From the NCBI GenBank assembly GCA_002704665.1, contig PAHB01000088.1:1-21048 (forward strand): a stretch of 21,048 bases of DNA. The letters are read 5' to 3'. A program made the translations under genes and the position numbers. The stretch comes from Pseudomonadota bacterium. Lineage in GTDB: Bacteria > Pseudomonadota > Gammaproteobacteria > Burkholderiales > Eutrophovitaceae. The number at the start of each line of letters is the position of its first letter. The stretch's first letter is position 1. This document shows positions 7,611 through 14,815 of the stretch, piece after piece. Under the pieces are notes generated by a model. The model searched no databases and was not told the origin of the DNA. It saw only the letters and a list, made by a program, of their open reading frames with translations.

Positions 7611-8528
7611 TTAATCTTCATCCTCTGGTAAACAGAAATACTCGAGAGCTTTTAAAGCCACCTCGTGACCCCACTCTTGTACAAAATGTCCTGCTGAGTC
7701 TAAACGATATAATGGAGATGTATTTGGGATAATCGTGTGAAGATGATCCATTACCGGAGCTCCTAAAACAGGATCTTGCATCCCCACTGCCATAAAAGTC
7801 TGCCCTTTCCAATCTTTCGAGAAAAAATCCCTCGCTGCTCTAGAAATTTCTGCACCAGGAGAATCCATAAATTCCGGGACTAATTGAGGAAAGCGCCTAA
7901 CACCTGCCTTATATCTAATGTTGGGAAACGGTGCTCCATAGGCAGCTGCTTCGTTATCTGTTAGCTCCGGACAAGACCTTTTCATAAGTTTTGCCACGTC
8001 CATATCGGGGTTGCTCGCTGCCCAATTTCTCCAGGCCTTAAAACCCGTGCTTAACTCCCTATCCCCGGTAGCCAACATTGTATTCATAACCACCAATTTG
8101 CTAACTTTTGCCGGAAATTCCATTGGCAAGGTTAAACCAAGTAGTCCGCCCCAATCCTGACAAACGATGATTAAATTCTCGATTTCAAGTTTCTGGATGA
8201 AAGAAATCAGCATCTCTCGATGGAAGTCGAAGGTATACAAGGCGTCATCCACAGGCTTATCGGATCGCCCAAAACCTATCAAATCTGGAGCAATTACGCG
8301 ATGCCCTGATTTTAAAAAAACTGCGATCATTTTCCTGTATATATAAGACCACGTTGGTTGACCGTGCAGGCACAAAAAAACCTCTCCCGGATTATTTTCC
8401 ACCCCTTCATCTAAGTAGTGAACTCTTATCCCCTCATAACCTCTTAAATCGCTGAAATAATTTAATTTATATTCATAATCTTTAATTTGGGTGAAACATT
8501 CCTCCGGAGTACGTAAAATATCGCTCAA
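7611..8528 (-). CDS. Haloalkane dehalogenase-like alpha/beta hydrolase (subfamily I)
   Basis: Likely hydrolyses carbon-halogen bonds of small haloalkanes to alcohols, or a related substrate. The 305-residue protein matches haloalkane dehalogenase subfamily I (DhlA/DmlA type): oxyanion motif HGQPTWSYIYRKM (55-67), nucleophile elbow QDWGG with Asp125 followed by halide-binding Trp126, a second candidate halide-binding Trp in the cap (166 or 169), catalytic acid Asp252 in GMQDPVLG, and base His281 in SAGHFVQEW. The first oxyanion position is Gln56, where many members have Glu. The start is TTG at 8528, overlapping the methyltransferase stop as TTGA; AAGGG (8540-8536) lies 7 nt before it and the next Met is residue 67. 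It sits inside a packed operon, 2 nt before mpl, which is unexpected for a catabolic enzyme. Epoxide hydrolase or a different esterase-like role remains possible. Confidence 0.85.
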   Translation of the reverse strand: MSDILRTPEECFTQIKDYEYKLNYFSDLRGYEGIRVHYLDEGVENNPGEVFLCLHGQPTWSYIYRKMIAVFLKSGHRVIAPDLIGFGRSDKPVDDALYTFDFHREMLISFIQKLEIENLIIVCQDWGGLLGLTLPMEFPAKVSKLVVMNTMLATGDRELSTGFKAWRNWAASNPDMDVAKLMKRSCPELTDNEAAAYGAPFPNIRYKAGVRRFPQLVPEFMDSPGAEISRAARDFFSKDWKGQTFMAVGMQDPVLGAPVMDHLHTIIPNTSPLYRLDSAGHFVQEWGHEVALKALEYFCLPEDED

Positions 8529-9682
8529 AGTAGTTCCCTTCTATTGCGTTTAGAAAAACCCATTATAGGGAAATCTATCTGTTTTCCGATAGCCAAAACT
8601 TTAAATAACTCACCCATCTCAGCAGGAGACAATAATTTATTGATTTCTGCAGAAACCTCTAAAGAGCTTTGAATCTGACTCGCATCAGGTTTCTGCAACA
8701 AGTTGGTTATTCCGCAGTTGATTAGAAATTGTGCTTGAGAGCAAAAACCTATAACGTCAAGATTAGAATTCTTCGCAATATTTGCAAGTCTGGAGAAGTC
8801 TACATGACTTGTTATATCTTGATGTCCAATCATTGTGAAAGGGTTTTGATGGGCACGATGTTTGTAATGGCACATTAAAGTACCTGAAACCCTCTGCGGG
8901 TGATAATACTCTTCTTCCCTAAAGCCATAATCAATAATAATAATTACACCTTTCTCCAAACTTTTGGCCAACCGATGCATCAAAGCTTGGCCAACTAAAC
9001 TAATTTCAGTCGTATATGGAACGGGTAGTTCTAATTTATTAAGTGCAGTTAATATTTTTTGTGACGCAATGCGATTACTCCAACTGAAACCGTTATCCTG
9101 AATTGCCACACCTTTTTCCCACACACCGGAATCGGTCAGCTCTATAAGGTTTACGGGCAGGGCGTCAAAAACTTCATTAGCAAAAACCACTCCGTTCAAT
9201 TTTTCAGGAATATCAGATAACCACTCGAAAATATGTAATAAATGCGGAATTTTCTTTGATAAGATTTCCTTCTGCATTGCGCATGTAGATGGACTAACGT
9301 CTAATATGCCATAGCTTGAGGGAAGAGCGTCAAGCTTCTCAAGGGTCAACATAATATCGGCGGCCGCCGAACCATCCCCTGCTCCTAGCTCCAATATTTG
9401 CCGTCCAGGAGTATAGTCTAGTATTTGAGCTATCTGATGAGCGAGCGTAGTGCCAAATAGTTTACTAATAATTGGAGCTGTTACGAAATCACCCTCTCGT
9501 CCAAACTTGGCCACCCCACCGGTATAATAGCCCAAGCTAGGTGAGTAAAGTGCTAATTCCATGAATTCTGCAAAAGTAATCCATCCCCCTTGGTCTATTA
9601 TCTTCTGCTTAATAAGTGCAGATAGGTTAGTCATCCGTGATTCCATATTTTGATCAGGAGGTGGCAGGTTCGAATTAATCAT
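8525..9682 (-). CDS. MidA/NDUFAF7-type SAM-dependent methyltransferase
   Basis: Class I methyltransferase of the COG1565 group, homologous to mitochondrial NDUFAF7/MidA, which methylates an arginine of a complex I subunit; the bacterial target is not established. In the 385 residues, GGWITFAEFMELALYSPSLGYYTGG (split here as 32-46 and 47-56) and GREGDFVTAP (61-70) are family signatures, and ILELGAGDGS (96-105) is the SAM-binding motif I. NEVFDALPVNL and IDYGFREEEYYHPQR further along are also typical. The ATG at 9682 gives an N-terminus with LPPPD as in betaproteobacterial relatives; no Shine-Dalgarno sequence is evident, and Met17 is an alternative. It is the first gene of the minus-strand operon, and its upstream region is shared with the divergent SDR gene. 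The 97-nt gap is AT-rich with several weak -10-like sequences but no promoter I can place firmly. Confidence 0.88.
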   Translation of the reverse strand: MINSNLPPPDQNMESRMTNLSALIKQKIIDQGGWITFAEFMELALYSPSLGYYTGGVAKFGREGDFVTAPIISKLFGTTLAHQIAQILDYTPGRQILELGAGDGSAAADIMLTLEKLDALPSSYGILDVSPSTCAMQKEILSKKIPHLLHIFEWLSDIPEKLNGVVFANEVFDALPVNLIELTDSGVWEKGVAIQDNGFSWSNRIASQKILTALNKLELPVPYTTEISLVGQALMHRLAKSLEKGVIIIIDYGFREEEYYHPQRVSGTLMCHYKHRAHQNPFTMIGHQDITSHVDFSRLANIAKNSNLDVIGFCSQAQFLINCGITNLLQKPDASQIQSSLEVSAEINKLLSPAEMGELFKVLAIGKQIDFPIMGFSKRNRRELL

Positions 9683-9779
9683 AATTTAATAAAAACTCAT
9701 TTTTATAGGGTAAAATAAAATCTCGTATAAATAGTAATCTGTAAGAAAAATACTAGCAAAAACGCTTGGTGATGATAGG

Positions 9780-10535
9780 ATGAAAAAAAAAGCAGCTTTA
9801 GTAACTGGAAGCGCAAAAAGAATAGGAGCTTCCATAGTCGATATGTTAGCTCAAGACGGTTGGGATGTTGCAATTCATTACCAGAAGTCTGCTAACGAAG
9901 CGGAGTCCTTAGTAGAAAAGGTAAAAAATTATGGCATTGATGCTTGCGCCATTCCATGTGATTTGAGCAGCTACCCCGAAACCGAAAAACTAATCGATAG
10001 GTGTACTTCATTAATAGGGCCCCTTTCACTTCTAATAAACAACGCGTCAATGTTTGAATATGATGATATTGATACTTTTAGAGAAGAGACGTGGAACAAA
10101 ACGTTACACACAAATCTGAGAGCTCCAATTCAATTAGCCCGTGGATTTAACAATCAGCTGCCCTCCAATACGCAAGGCTGCGTCATCAACATTAATGACC
10201 AAAAAGTTTTCAATCTCAATCCGGACTTTTTTTCTTACACGTTAAGTAAGCAAGCGCTAGAGAATGCAACCAAAACCCTTGCCCTTGCCCTCTCACCTAA
10301 AATACGGGTGTGCGGTGTTGCTCCTGGAATAACTCTCTTGAGTGGAGAACAGACTGAAGAAAATTTTGCCAGAGCTCACTCCCGCGCGTTACTAGGAAAA
10401 AGCTCTGAAGTATCAGACCTTGTACAAGCTGTAAAATATCTTGTGAAGGCGCCTGCAGTAACAGGCGTTACAATCACTGTTGATGGAGGACAGCACATGT
10501 ATCCTACAAAACGTGATGTTCAATTTGAGAATTGA
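9780..10535 (+). CDS. SDR oxidoreductase, pteridine reductase / FolM-like
   Basis: NADPH-dependent short-chain dehydrogenase probably reducing dihydrobiopterin, dihydromonapterin or dihydrofolate. The 251-residue protein has the TGSAKRIG cofactor motif (9-16) with the Arg found in pteridine reductases, NNAS at 87-90, and the catalytic Tyr153 and Lys157 in YTLSK. The usual catalytic Ser thirteen residues before the Tyr is Asp140 (NIND), as in trypanosomatid PTR1 and FolM-like proteins, which separates it from FabG-type reductases. GVAPGI and VDGGQHMYPT at the C-terminus fit. The ATG at 9780 has GGTGA 7 nt upstream. It is followed after 24 nt by folB, which supports a pterin role; the order methyltransferase/SDR/folB/ttcA is familiar from Burkholderiales. 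Confidence 0.85.
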   Translation: MKKKAALVTGSAKRIGASIVDMLAQDGWDVAIHYQKSANEAESLVEKVKNYGIDACAIPCDLSSYPETEKLIDRCTSLIGPLSLLINNASMFEYDDIDTFREETWNKTLHTNLRAPIQLARGFNNQLPSNTQGCVININDQKVFNLNPDFFSYTLSKQALENATKTLALALSPKIRVCGVAPGITLLSGEQTEENFARAHSRALLGKSSEVSDLVQAVKYLVKAPAVTGVTITVDGGQHMYPTKRDVQFEN

Positions 10536-10559
10536 ATTCCTACTATACATCGAAATCTA

Positions 10560-10934
10560 ATGCGCATGAAAAATCAACCGAATAAAAACCACATTTTTTT
10601 TAGAAACCTAGTCGTATTGTCCTCTATTGGAATACACGACATTGAGAAAGAAAAACCGCAAAGAGTCATTATTAATGCAAAATTAATTCTTGACTCAAAT
10701 CACCAAATCCGCAGCGACCTTATTTCTGAGACATTAGATTACGATATAATCCGAGATAAAATTGTTGCAATAGCATCATCACATCATTTCAATTTACAAG
10801 AAACACTGTGTGAGGAAATAGCGCAGTATTGTTTGTCCAAAAAATCAGTTGCTGCCGTTGAAGTATCCAGCGAAAAACCGGATATTTACGATAATTGTGA
10901 CGGAGTCGGTTTAAAAATTTATAGAGAAAAATAA
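10560..10934 (+). CDS. folB: Dihydroneopterin aldolase (FolB/FolX family)
   Basis: Cleaves or epimerises dihydroneopterin (or its triphosphate) on the way to folate; small homo-oligomeric cytoplasmic enzyme. The 124-residue frame shows LSSIGIHDIEKEKPQ (20-34), whose Glu29 aligns with the conserved pterin-anchoring Glu, then DYDIIRDKI (60-68), TLCEEIA (82-88), and KPDIYDNCDGVGLKI at the C-terminus, where Lys106 aligns with the catalytic lysine. The family's more usual C-terminal Pro-Gly/Ala context is slightly altered. Two ATGs two codons apart (10560 and 10566) are both possible; neither has a clear Shine-Dalgarno sequence. It lies between the pteridine-reductase-like gene and ttcA, with 24 and 10 nt gaps. 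FolX-like activity cannot be excluded from sequence alone. Confidence 0.87.
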   Translation: MRMKNQPNKNHIFFRNLVVLSSIGIHDIEKEKPQRVIINAKLILDSNHQIRSDLISETLDYDIIRDKIVAIASSHHFNLQETLCEEIAQYCLSKKSVAAVEVSSEKPDIYDNCDGVGLKIYREK

Positions 10935-10944
10935 ACAAAAATTA

Positions 10945-11742
10945 GTGAACTCTTTTTCAAAAAAAAATGCACGAGAGAAAAATAAACTCGAAAAACGATT
11001 AAAAAGACAAATCGGTAAGGCTATTTTTGATTTCGACATGATAGCAGATGGCGATATGTTAATGATTGCCATTTCCGGCGGTAAAGACAGCTTTGCCATG
11101 CTCGACCTGTTGATTGCTATACGAACATATGCACCGATAAACTTTGAATTAATAGCTGTAAATTTAGATCAAAAACAACCTGGATTTCCCCAAAACGTTT
11201 TACCGAACTACCTAAAAGACAGAAAAATACCTTTTAAAATTTTGGAACAGGACACTTACTCTGTAGTAAAAAAAATAATCCCCGAAGGGAAAACCATGTG
11301 CGGCTTATGCTCGAGATTAAGACGAGGAGCACTTTATAAGGCAGCGGAGCATTTAGGTGCTAATAAAATAGCTCTCGGTCACCACCAAGATGATATTCTC
11401 GAAACATTTTTTTTAAACTTATTCTACGGTGGACAGATAAAAACCATGCCGCCCAAACTTTTATCGGACGACAAAAAACATGTGGTAATCAGACCACTAA
11501 CATATTGCAAAGAAGAGGATCTAGGCGAGTACGCAAGATTACATAAGTTTCCAATAATACCATGTAACCTCTGCGGATCCCAAACTCACCTACAAAGATA
11601 TAAAATAAAAGAAATGTTAGCAAACTGGGAAAAATCGCACCCTGGCAGGAAGGAGACAATTTTCTCCTCACTTCAAACAATCGTGCCATCCCACCTTTTG
11701 GACTCGGAAGCTTTTAATTTTTCAGATCTTAAAAAAAAATAA
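10945..11742 (+). CDS. ttcA: tRNA 2-thiocytidine(32) synthetase TtcA
   Basis: ATP- and iron-sulfur-dependent enzyme that thiolates cytidine 32 of several tRNAs. The 265-residue protein has the PP-loop ATP pyrophosphatase motif SGGKDS (44-49) and both TtcA cysteine pairs, C119-x-x-C122 (MCGLC) and C207-x-x-C210 (CNLCG), which hold the Fe-S cluster. GHHQDD (145-150) is also characteristic. The start is GTG at 10945, 10 nt after folB; there is no clear ribosome binding site, but the next in-frame Met (32) lies too close to the PP-loop and would delete conserved residues, so the GTG is preferred. It is probably the last gene of the SDR-folB-ttcA unit. The following 164 nt contain no clear terminator hairpin. 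Confidence 0.95.
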   Translation: MNSFSKKNAREKNKLEKRLKRQIGKAIFDFDMIADGDMLMIAISGGKDSFAMLDLLIAIRTYAPINFELIAVNLDQKQPGFPQNVLPNYLKDRKIPFKILEQDTYSVVKKIIPEGKTMCGLCSRLRRGALYKAAEHLGANKIALGHHQDDILETFFLNLFYGGQIKTMPPKLLSDDKKHVVIRPLTYCKEEDLGEYARLHKFPIIPCNLCGSQTHLQRYKIKEMLANWEKSHPGRKETIFSSLQTIVPSHLLDSEAFNFSDLKKK

Positions 11743-11906
11743 GCCATCACAAAAACTAGTCGACAAGAGTCTGTTTAAATATTGTTTATACTTAAATTAA
11801 TCAACTGTCTTCGAATTCGGGTATTTAACACGATTTTTCTTTCAATAGGCTTGCTTCAAGGTTAAAATGGACGGCTTTTTATTTCCCTATTAATTAAGGA
11901 TAGTTA

Positions 11907-13142
11907 ATGAAATTTGGTAAACCAAGCCGCAAAATTAACACTTTCTACCCCCCTCAGAGAACCCTCATGGGGCCCGGTCCGTCGGAAATTCACCCTCGGG
12001 TTTTTTCAGCTATGGGAAGACCAACAATTGGATACCTTGACCCGGTTTTCGTTGAAATGATGGATCAACTTAAAGAATTACTAAGGTATGCATTTCAGAC
12101 TAAAAACTCGATGACTTTCCCGGTGTCCGGGCCGGGGTCAGCCGGAATGGAAATGTGCTTCGTCAACATGGTAAAGCCTGGAGATAAAGTAATCGTGTGT
12201 AAAAACGGGGTTTTTGGCGGCAGAATGCTGGAAAACATTGAGCGATGTGGTGGAATTCCAATAGTTGTGGAAGACCAATGGGGTGCCCCGGTTGATACTG
12301 ACAAAGTTGAAAAAGCTTTTAAACAAAATCAAAATGTTAAAGTATTAGCGTTTGTGCATGCAGAAACGTCAACGGGAGTGGCGTCTGATGCCAAGACGCT
12401 TGCGAAAATAGCCGATCAATACAGCGCTTACACTATCATGGATGCTGTAACATCGCTTGCTGGTATTCCGGTTTTAGTTGATGAGTGGGGAATAGATGCC
12501 TGTTACTCAGGTAGCCAAAAATGCCTCTCTTGCACTCCAGGGCTTTCGCCAATAACATTTAGCGATAAATTAATGGAAGACTTAAAAAAAGATAAACAGA
12601 GAAAATCTCAAAGTTGGTTTTTAGATCTTGATCTTCTCTCCGGATATTGGGGAGATAACACCCGAACCTACCACCATACAGCGCCCACGAATTCACTTTA
12701 TTCACTTCACGAAGCATTGCTCATGCTTCAAGAAGAAGGGTTGGAGAACTCATGGTTCCGTCACAGAAGAAATCATCAAGCTCTCAAGGCTGGTCTGGAA
12801 GAATTAGGATTAAAGTTTCTAGTAGAAGAATCTTTCAGACTACCTCAGATGAACGCTGTTACCGTTATGCCAAATATCGACGAAAAAGAAGTTCGTAAAA
12901 GGCTACTCGAAGAATATAACATTGAAATCGGAGCCGGGTTGGGTTCCTTAAGTGGTAAAATATGGCGTTTTGGAATTATGGGATACAGCTGTAAAATGGA
13001 AAATGTGATGCTTGCCTTATGCGCCTTGGAGACCGTATTTTCAGATATGGGAGCAGACACCGAGGTTGGTTTAGCGGAGGCGGCAGCTTATAAGGCGTAT
13101 GCTTCACATCCTGCCAATCGTAAAATCGAGGCTGTGGCCTAG
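11907..13142 (+). CDS. Class V aminotransferase, serine/alanine--glyoxylate aminotransferase family
   Basis: PLP-dependent enzyme that probably transfers an amino group from serine or alanine to glyoxylate, giving glycine and hydroxypyruvate or pyruvate. The 411 residues show LMGPGPSEIHPRV (20-32), SGPGSAGME (74-82), DAVTSLAG with the PLP-pairing Asp179, GSQKCLSCTPGL with the PLP lysine at 205, and a conserved Arg in KIWRFGIMG near the C-terminus. The ATG has TAAGGA 6 nt upstream, one of the better ribosome sites here. It stands alone, convergent with ahcY. Links to one-carbon metabolism (photorespiratory-type glyoxylate recycling, glycine supply) are inferred. (S)-ureidoglycine--glyoxylate aminotransferase is in the same family and cannot be excluded, though no purine catabolism genes are nearby. 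Confidence 0.85.
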   Translation: MKFGKPSRKINTFYPPQRTLMGPGPSEIHPRVFSAMGRPTIGYLDPVFVEMMDQLKELLRYAFQTKNSMTFPVSGPGSAGMEMCFVNMVKPGDKVIVCKNGVFGGRMLENIERCGGIPIVVEDQWGAPVDTDKVEKAFKQNQNVKVLAFVHAETSTGVASDAKTLAKIADQYSAYTIMDAVTSLAGIPVLVDEWGIDACYSGSQKCLSCTPGLSPITFSDKLMEDLKKDKQRKSQSWFLDLDLLSGYWGDNTRTYHHTAPTNSLYSLHEALLMLQEEGLENSWFRHRRNHQALKAGLEELGLKFLVEESFRLPQMNAVTVMPNIDEKEVRKRLLEEYNIEIGAGLGSLSGKIWRFGIMGYSCKMENVMLALCALETVFSDMGADTEVGLAEAAAYKAYASHPANRKIEAVA

Positions 13143-13169
13143 TCGTTTAACTAATTAGAGCCACAGCCT
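13129..13169. terminator. Shared hairpin terminator between convergent genes
   Basis: AGGCTGTGGC (13129-13138) is a perfect 10-bp inverted repeat of GCCACAGCCT (13160-13169); three more pairs (CTA/TAG) can form past a one-base bulge. The left arm covers the last codons of the aminotransferase gene. The tail after the right arm on the plus strand is only moderately T-rich (TATTCGTATTTC); on the minus strand the hairpin is followed by CGATTTT. The position between two converging genes supports a bidirectional terminator. Confidence 0.65.
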
Positions 13170-13207
13170 ATTCGTATTTCGTTGCTAAATATCTTCTAGA
13201 TAATATA

Positions 13208-14629
13208 TTAGTAGCGGTAGTGGGTCGGCTTGTATGGTCCCTGAGGAGAAACAGATATATACTTCGACTGCTCCTCATCTAAAACCGTCAGTTCCGCTCC
13301 CAGTTTGGCTAAATGCAACCTAGCAACCTTCTCATCTAAATGTTTGGGTAGGACATAAACCCCTACGGGATAATCTGCGCTGTTATTGAAGAGCTCGATT
13401 TGAGCAATGACTTGGTTAGCAAATGAAGAACTCATAACAAAGCTGGGATGGCCGGTGGCACAGCCTAAATTTACCAGGCGCCCCTCAGCTAGGAGTATGA
13501 CTTTTTTTCCATCAGGAAATATCACGTGGTCAACTTGAGGCTTAATATTCTCCCAACGATAATCCTGAAGGCTCGCGCAATCTATCTCATTATCGAAGTG
13601 CCCAATATTGCACACAATTGCTTCATTTTTCATCTTTTGCATATGATCGTGATTGATTACATGATAATTTCCTGTCGCTGTGACAAATATATCTGCCTTG
13701 TCCGCCGCATAATCCATCGTAACGACTTTGAAGCCTTCCATCGCAGCCTGAAGTGCGCAAATGGGATCGATTTCCGTAACCCAAACCTGAGCTGACAATG
13801 CTCTCAGAGCTTGGGCACTACCCTTGCCGACATCACCATAACCGCACACCACAGCGACTTTGCCCGCGACCATAACATCGGTCGCCCGTTTGATGCCGTC
13901 GACAAGAGATTCCCGACATCCGTATAAATTGTCAAATTTCGACTTTGTTACTGAATCGTTGACGTTAATCGCCGGAAAATGAAGATCTTCTTCATCTGCC
14001 ATTTGATATAGTCTTTTGACTCCTGTGGTAGTCTCTTCAGTGACTCCGATAATCTCGGAGATTCTCGATGAATACCATTTCGGATCTATGGCAAGCTTTT
14101 CTTTAATCGCCTTAAAAAGCTCTTCCTCTTCTTCGCTTGAAGGGTTTTCTAACACGCTTGGGTTACTCTCTGCTTGCGTACCAAGGTGTAAAAGGAGGGT
14201 CGCATCTCCTCCGTCGTCCAAGATCATATTACTGAAGCCACCGTCCGGCCACTCAAAGATCTTATGAGAAAAAGCCCAATAATCCTTTAATGACTCCCCT
14301 TTGTAGGCGAAAACAGGAACTCCTGTCGATGCCATCGCCGCAGCTGCATTGTCCTGGGTCGAGTATATGTTGCAAGAAGCCCAACGGACCTCTGCACCAA
14401 GGTCGATTAGTGTCTCGATTAACACTGCGGTTTGGATCGTCATGTGAAGGGACCCGGTAATGCGAGCCCCCTTAAGCGGTTTCGACTCCGAGTACTCTTC
14501 TCTAATTGCCATCAGTCCCGGCATTTCCGTTTCCGCTATCGCGATCTCTTTCCGGCCCCAATCAGAAAGTGATAAATCTGCTACATGAAAATCATTTAGT
14601 TCAACTATGTCCTCAGATACTATTTTCAA
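13208..14629 (-). CDS. ahcY: Adenosylhomocysteinase (S-adenosylhomocysteine hydrolase)
   Basis: NAD-dependent reversible hydrolysis of SAH to adenosine and homocysteine, removing the inhibitory by-product of methylation. At 473 residues it is the long proteobacterial form, with an extra acidic segment at about 155-190. Landmarks: the substrate-domain segments GSLHMTIQTAVL (59-70) and CNIYSTQDNAAAA (86-98), substrate-binding Lys230 and Asp234, the NAD motif GYGDVGKG (263-270), and the C-terminal KPTHYRY. The start is TTG at 14629 with a strong AAGGAG (14643-14638) 8 nt upstream; no in-frame ATG is near. The leader carries an SAH riboswitch, so expression should rise when SAH accumulates. metK lies directly upstream on the same strand. 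Confidence 0.98.
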   Translation of the reverse strand: MKIVSEDIVELNDFHVADLSLSDWGRKEIAIAETEMPGLMAIREEYSESKPLKGARITGSLHMTIQTAVLIETLIDLGAEVRWASCNIYSTQDNAAAAMASTGVPVFAYKGESLKDYWAFSHKIFEWPDGGFSNMILDDGGDATLLLHLGTQAESNPSVLENPSSEEEEELFKAIKEKLAIDPKWYSSRISEIIGVTEETTTGVKRLYQMADEEDLHFPAINVNDSVTKSKFDNLYGCRESLVDGIKRATDVMVAGKVAVVCGYGDVGKGSAQALRALSAQVWVTEIDPICALQAAMEGFKVVTMDYAADKADIFVTATGNYHVINHDHMQKMKNEAIVCNIGHFDNEIDCASLQDYRWENIKPQVDHVIFPDGKKVILLAEGRLVNLGCATGHPSFVMSSSFANQVIAQIELFNNSADYPVGVYVLPKHLDEKVARLHLAKLGAELTVLDEEQSKYISVSPQGPYKPTHYRY

Positions 14630-14657
14630 TGAAAAATCTCCTTAAAAAATAAAGTTT

Positions 14658-14727
14658 CTTGATGAGCACAGTTTTGTTTAAACCAAGCCTAGCCTCCGTA
14701 TATTTGGAAGTTGCAGCGCTCCTTGAT
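14658..14727 (-). promoter_or_regulatory. SAH riboswitch (ahcY leader)
   Basis: Minus-strand RNA between metK and ahcY matches the S-adenosylhomocysteine aptamer. Core AAGGAGCGCTGCAAC at 14724-14710. P1: GAGCGC (14721-14716) pairs with GTGCTC (14669-14664). P2: CTTCC (14710-14706) pairs with GGAGG (14697-14693), followed by CTAGGCTTGG, like the family's CCAGGCUCGG. Pseudoknot: ATCAAG (14727-14722) pairs with CTTGGT (14687-14682); relative to the common CGAG/CUCG both strands have changed, keeping the pairing. SAH binding is known to turn such elements on. A second ATCAAG copy at 14663-14658 could compete for the same CTTGGT strand. The Shine-Dalgarno sequence starts about 15 nt further on. 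Confidence 0.92.
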
Positions 14728-14815
14728 TTTCAATAACAAAGGCAATCAGATTCAATTTACAAACATTTAGTTCCTCGCCCAACCAAAACCCTTGGCCTTT
14801 TGCTACGGCATAATG

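Noticed and set aside
11743..11906. Intergenic region after ttcA examined for a terminator, RNA gene or riboswitch
   Set aside because: It contains short palindromic restriction-like sites and T-rich stretches but no stem with a T-run and no known aptamer core; only a good Shine-Dalgarno sequence for the next gene is supported.
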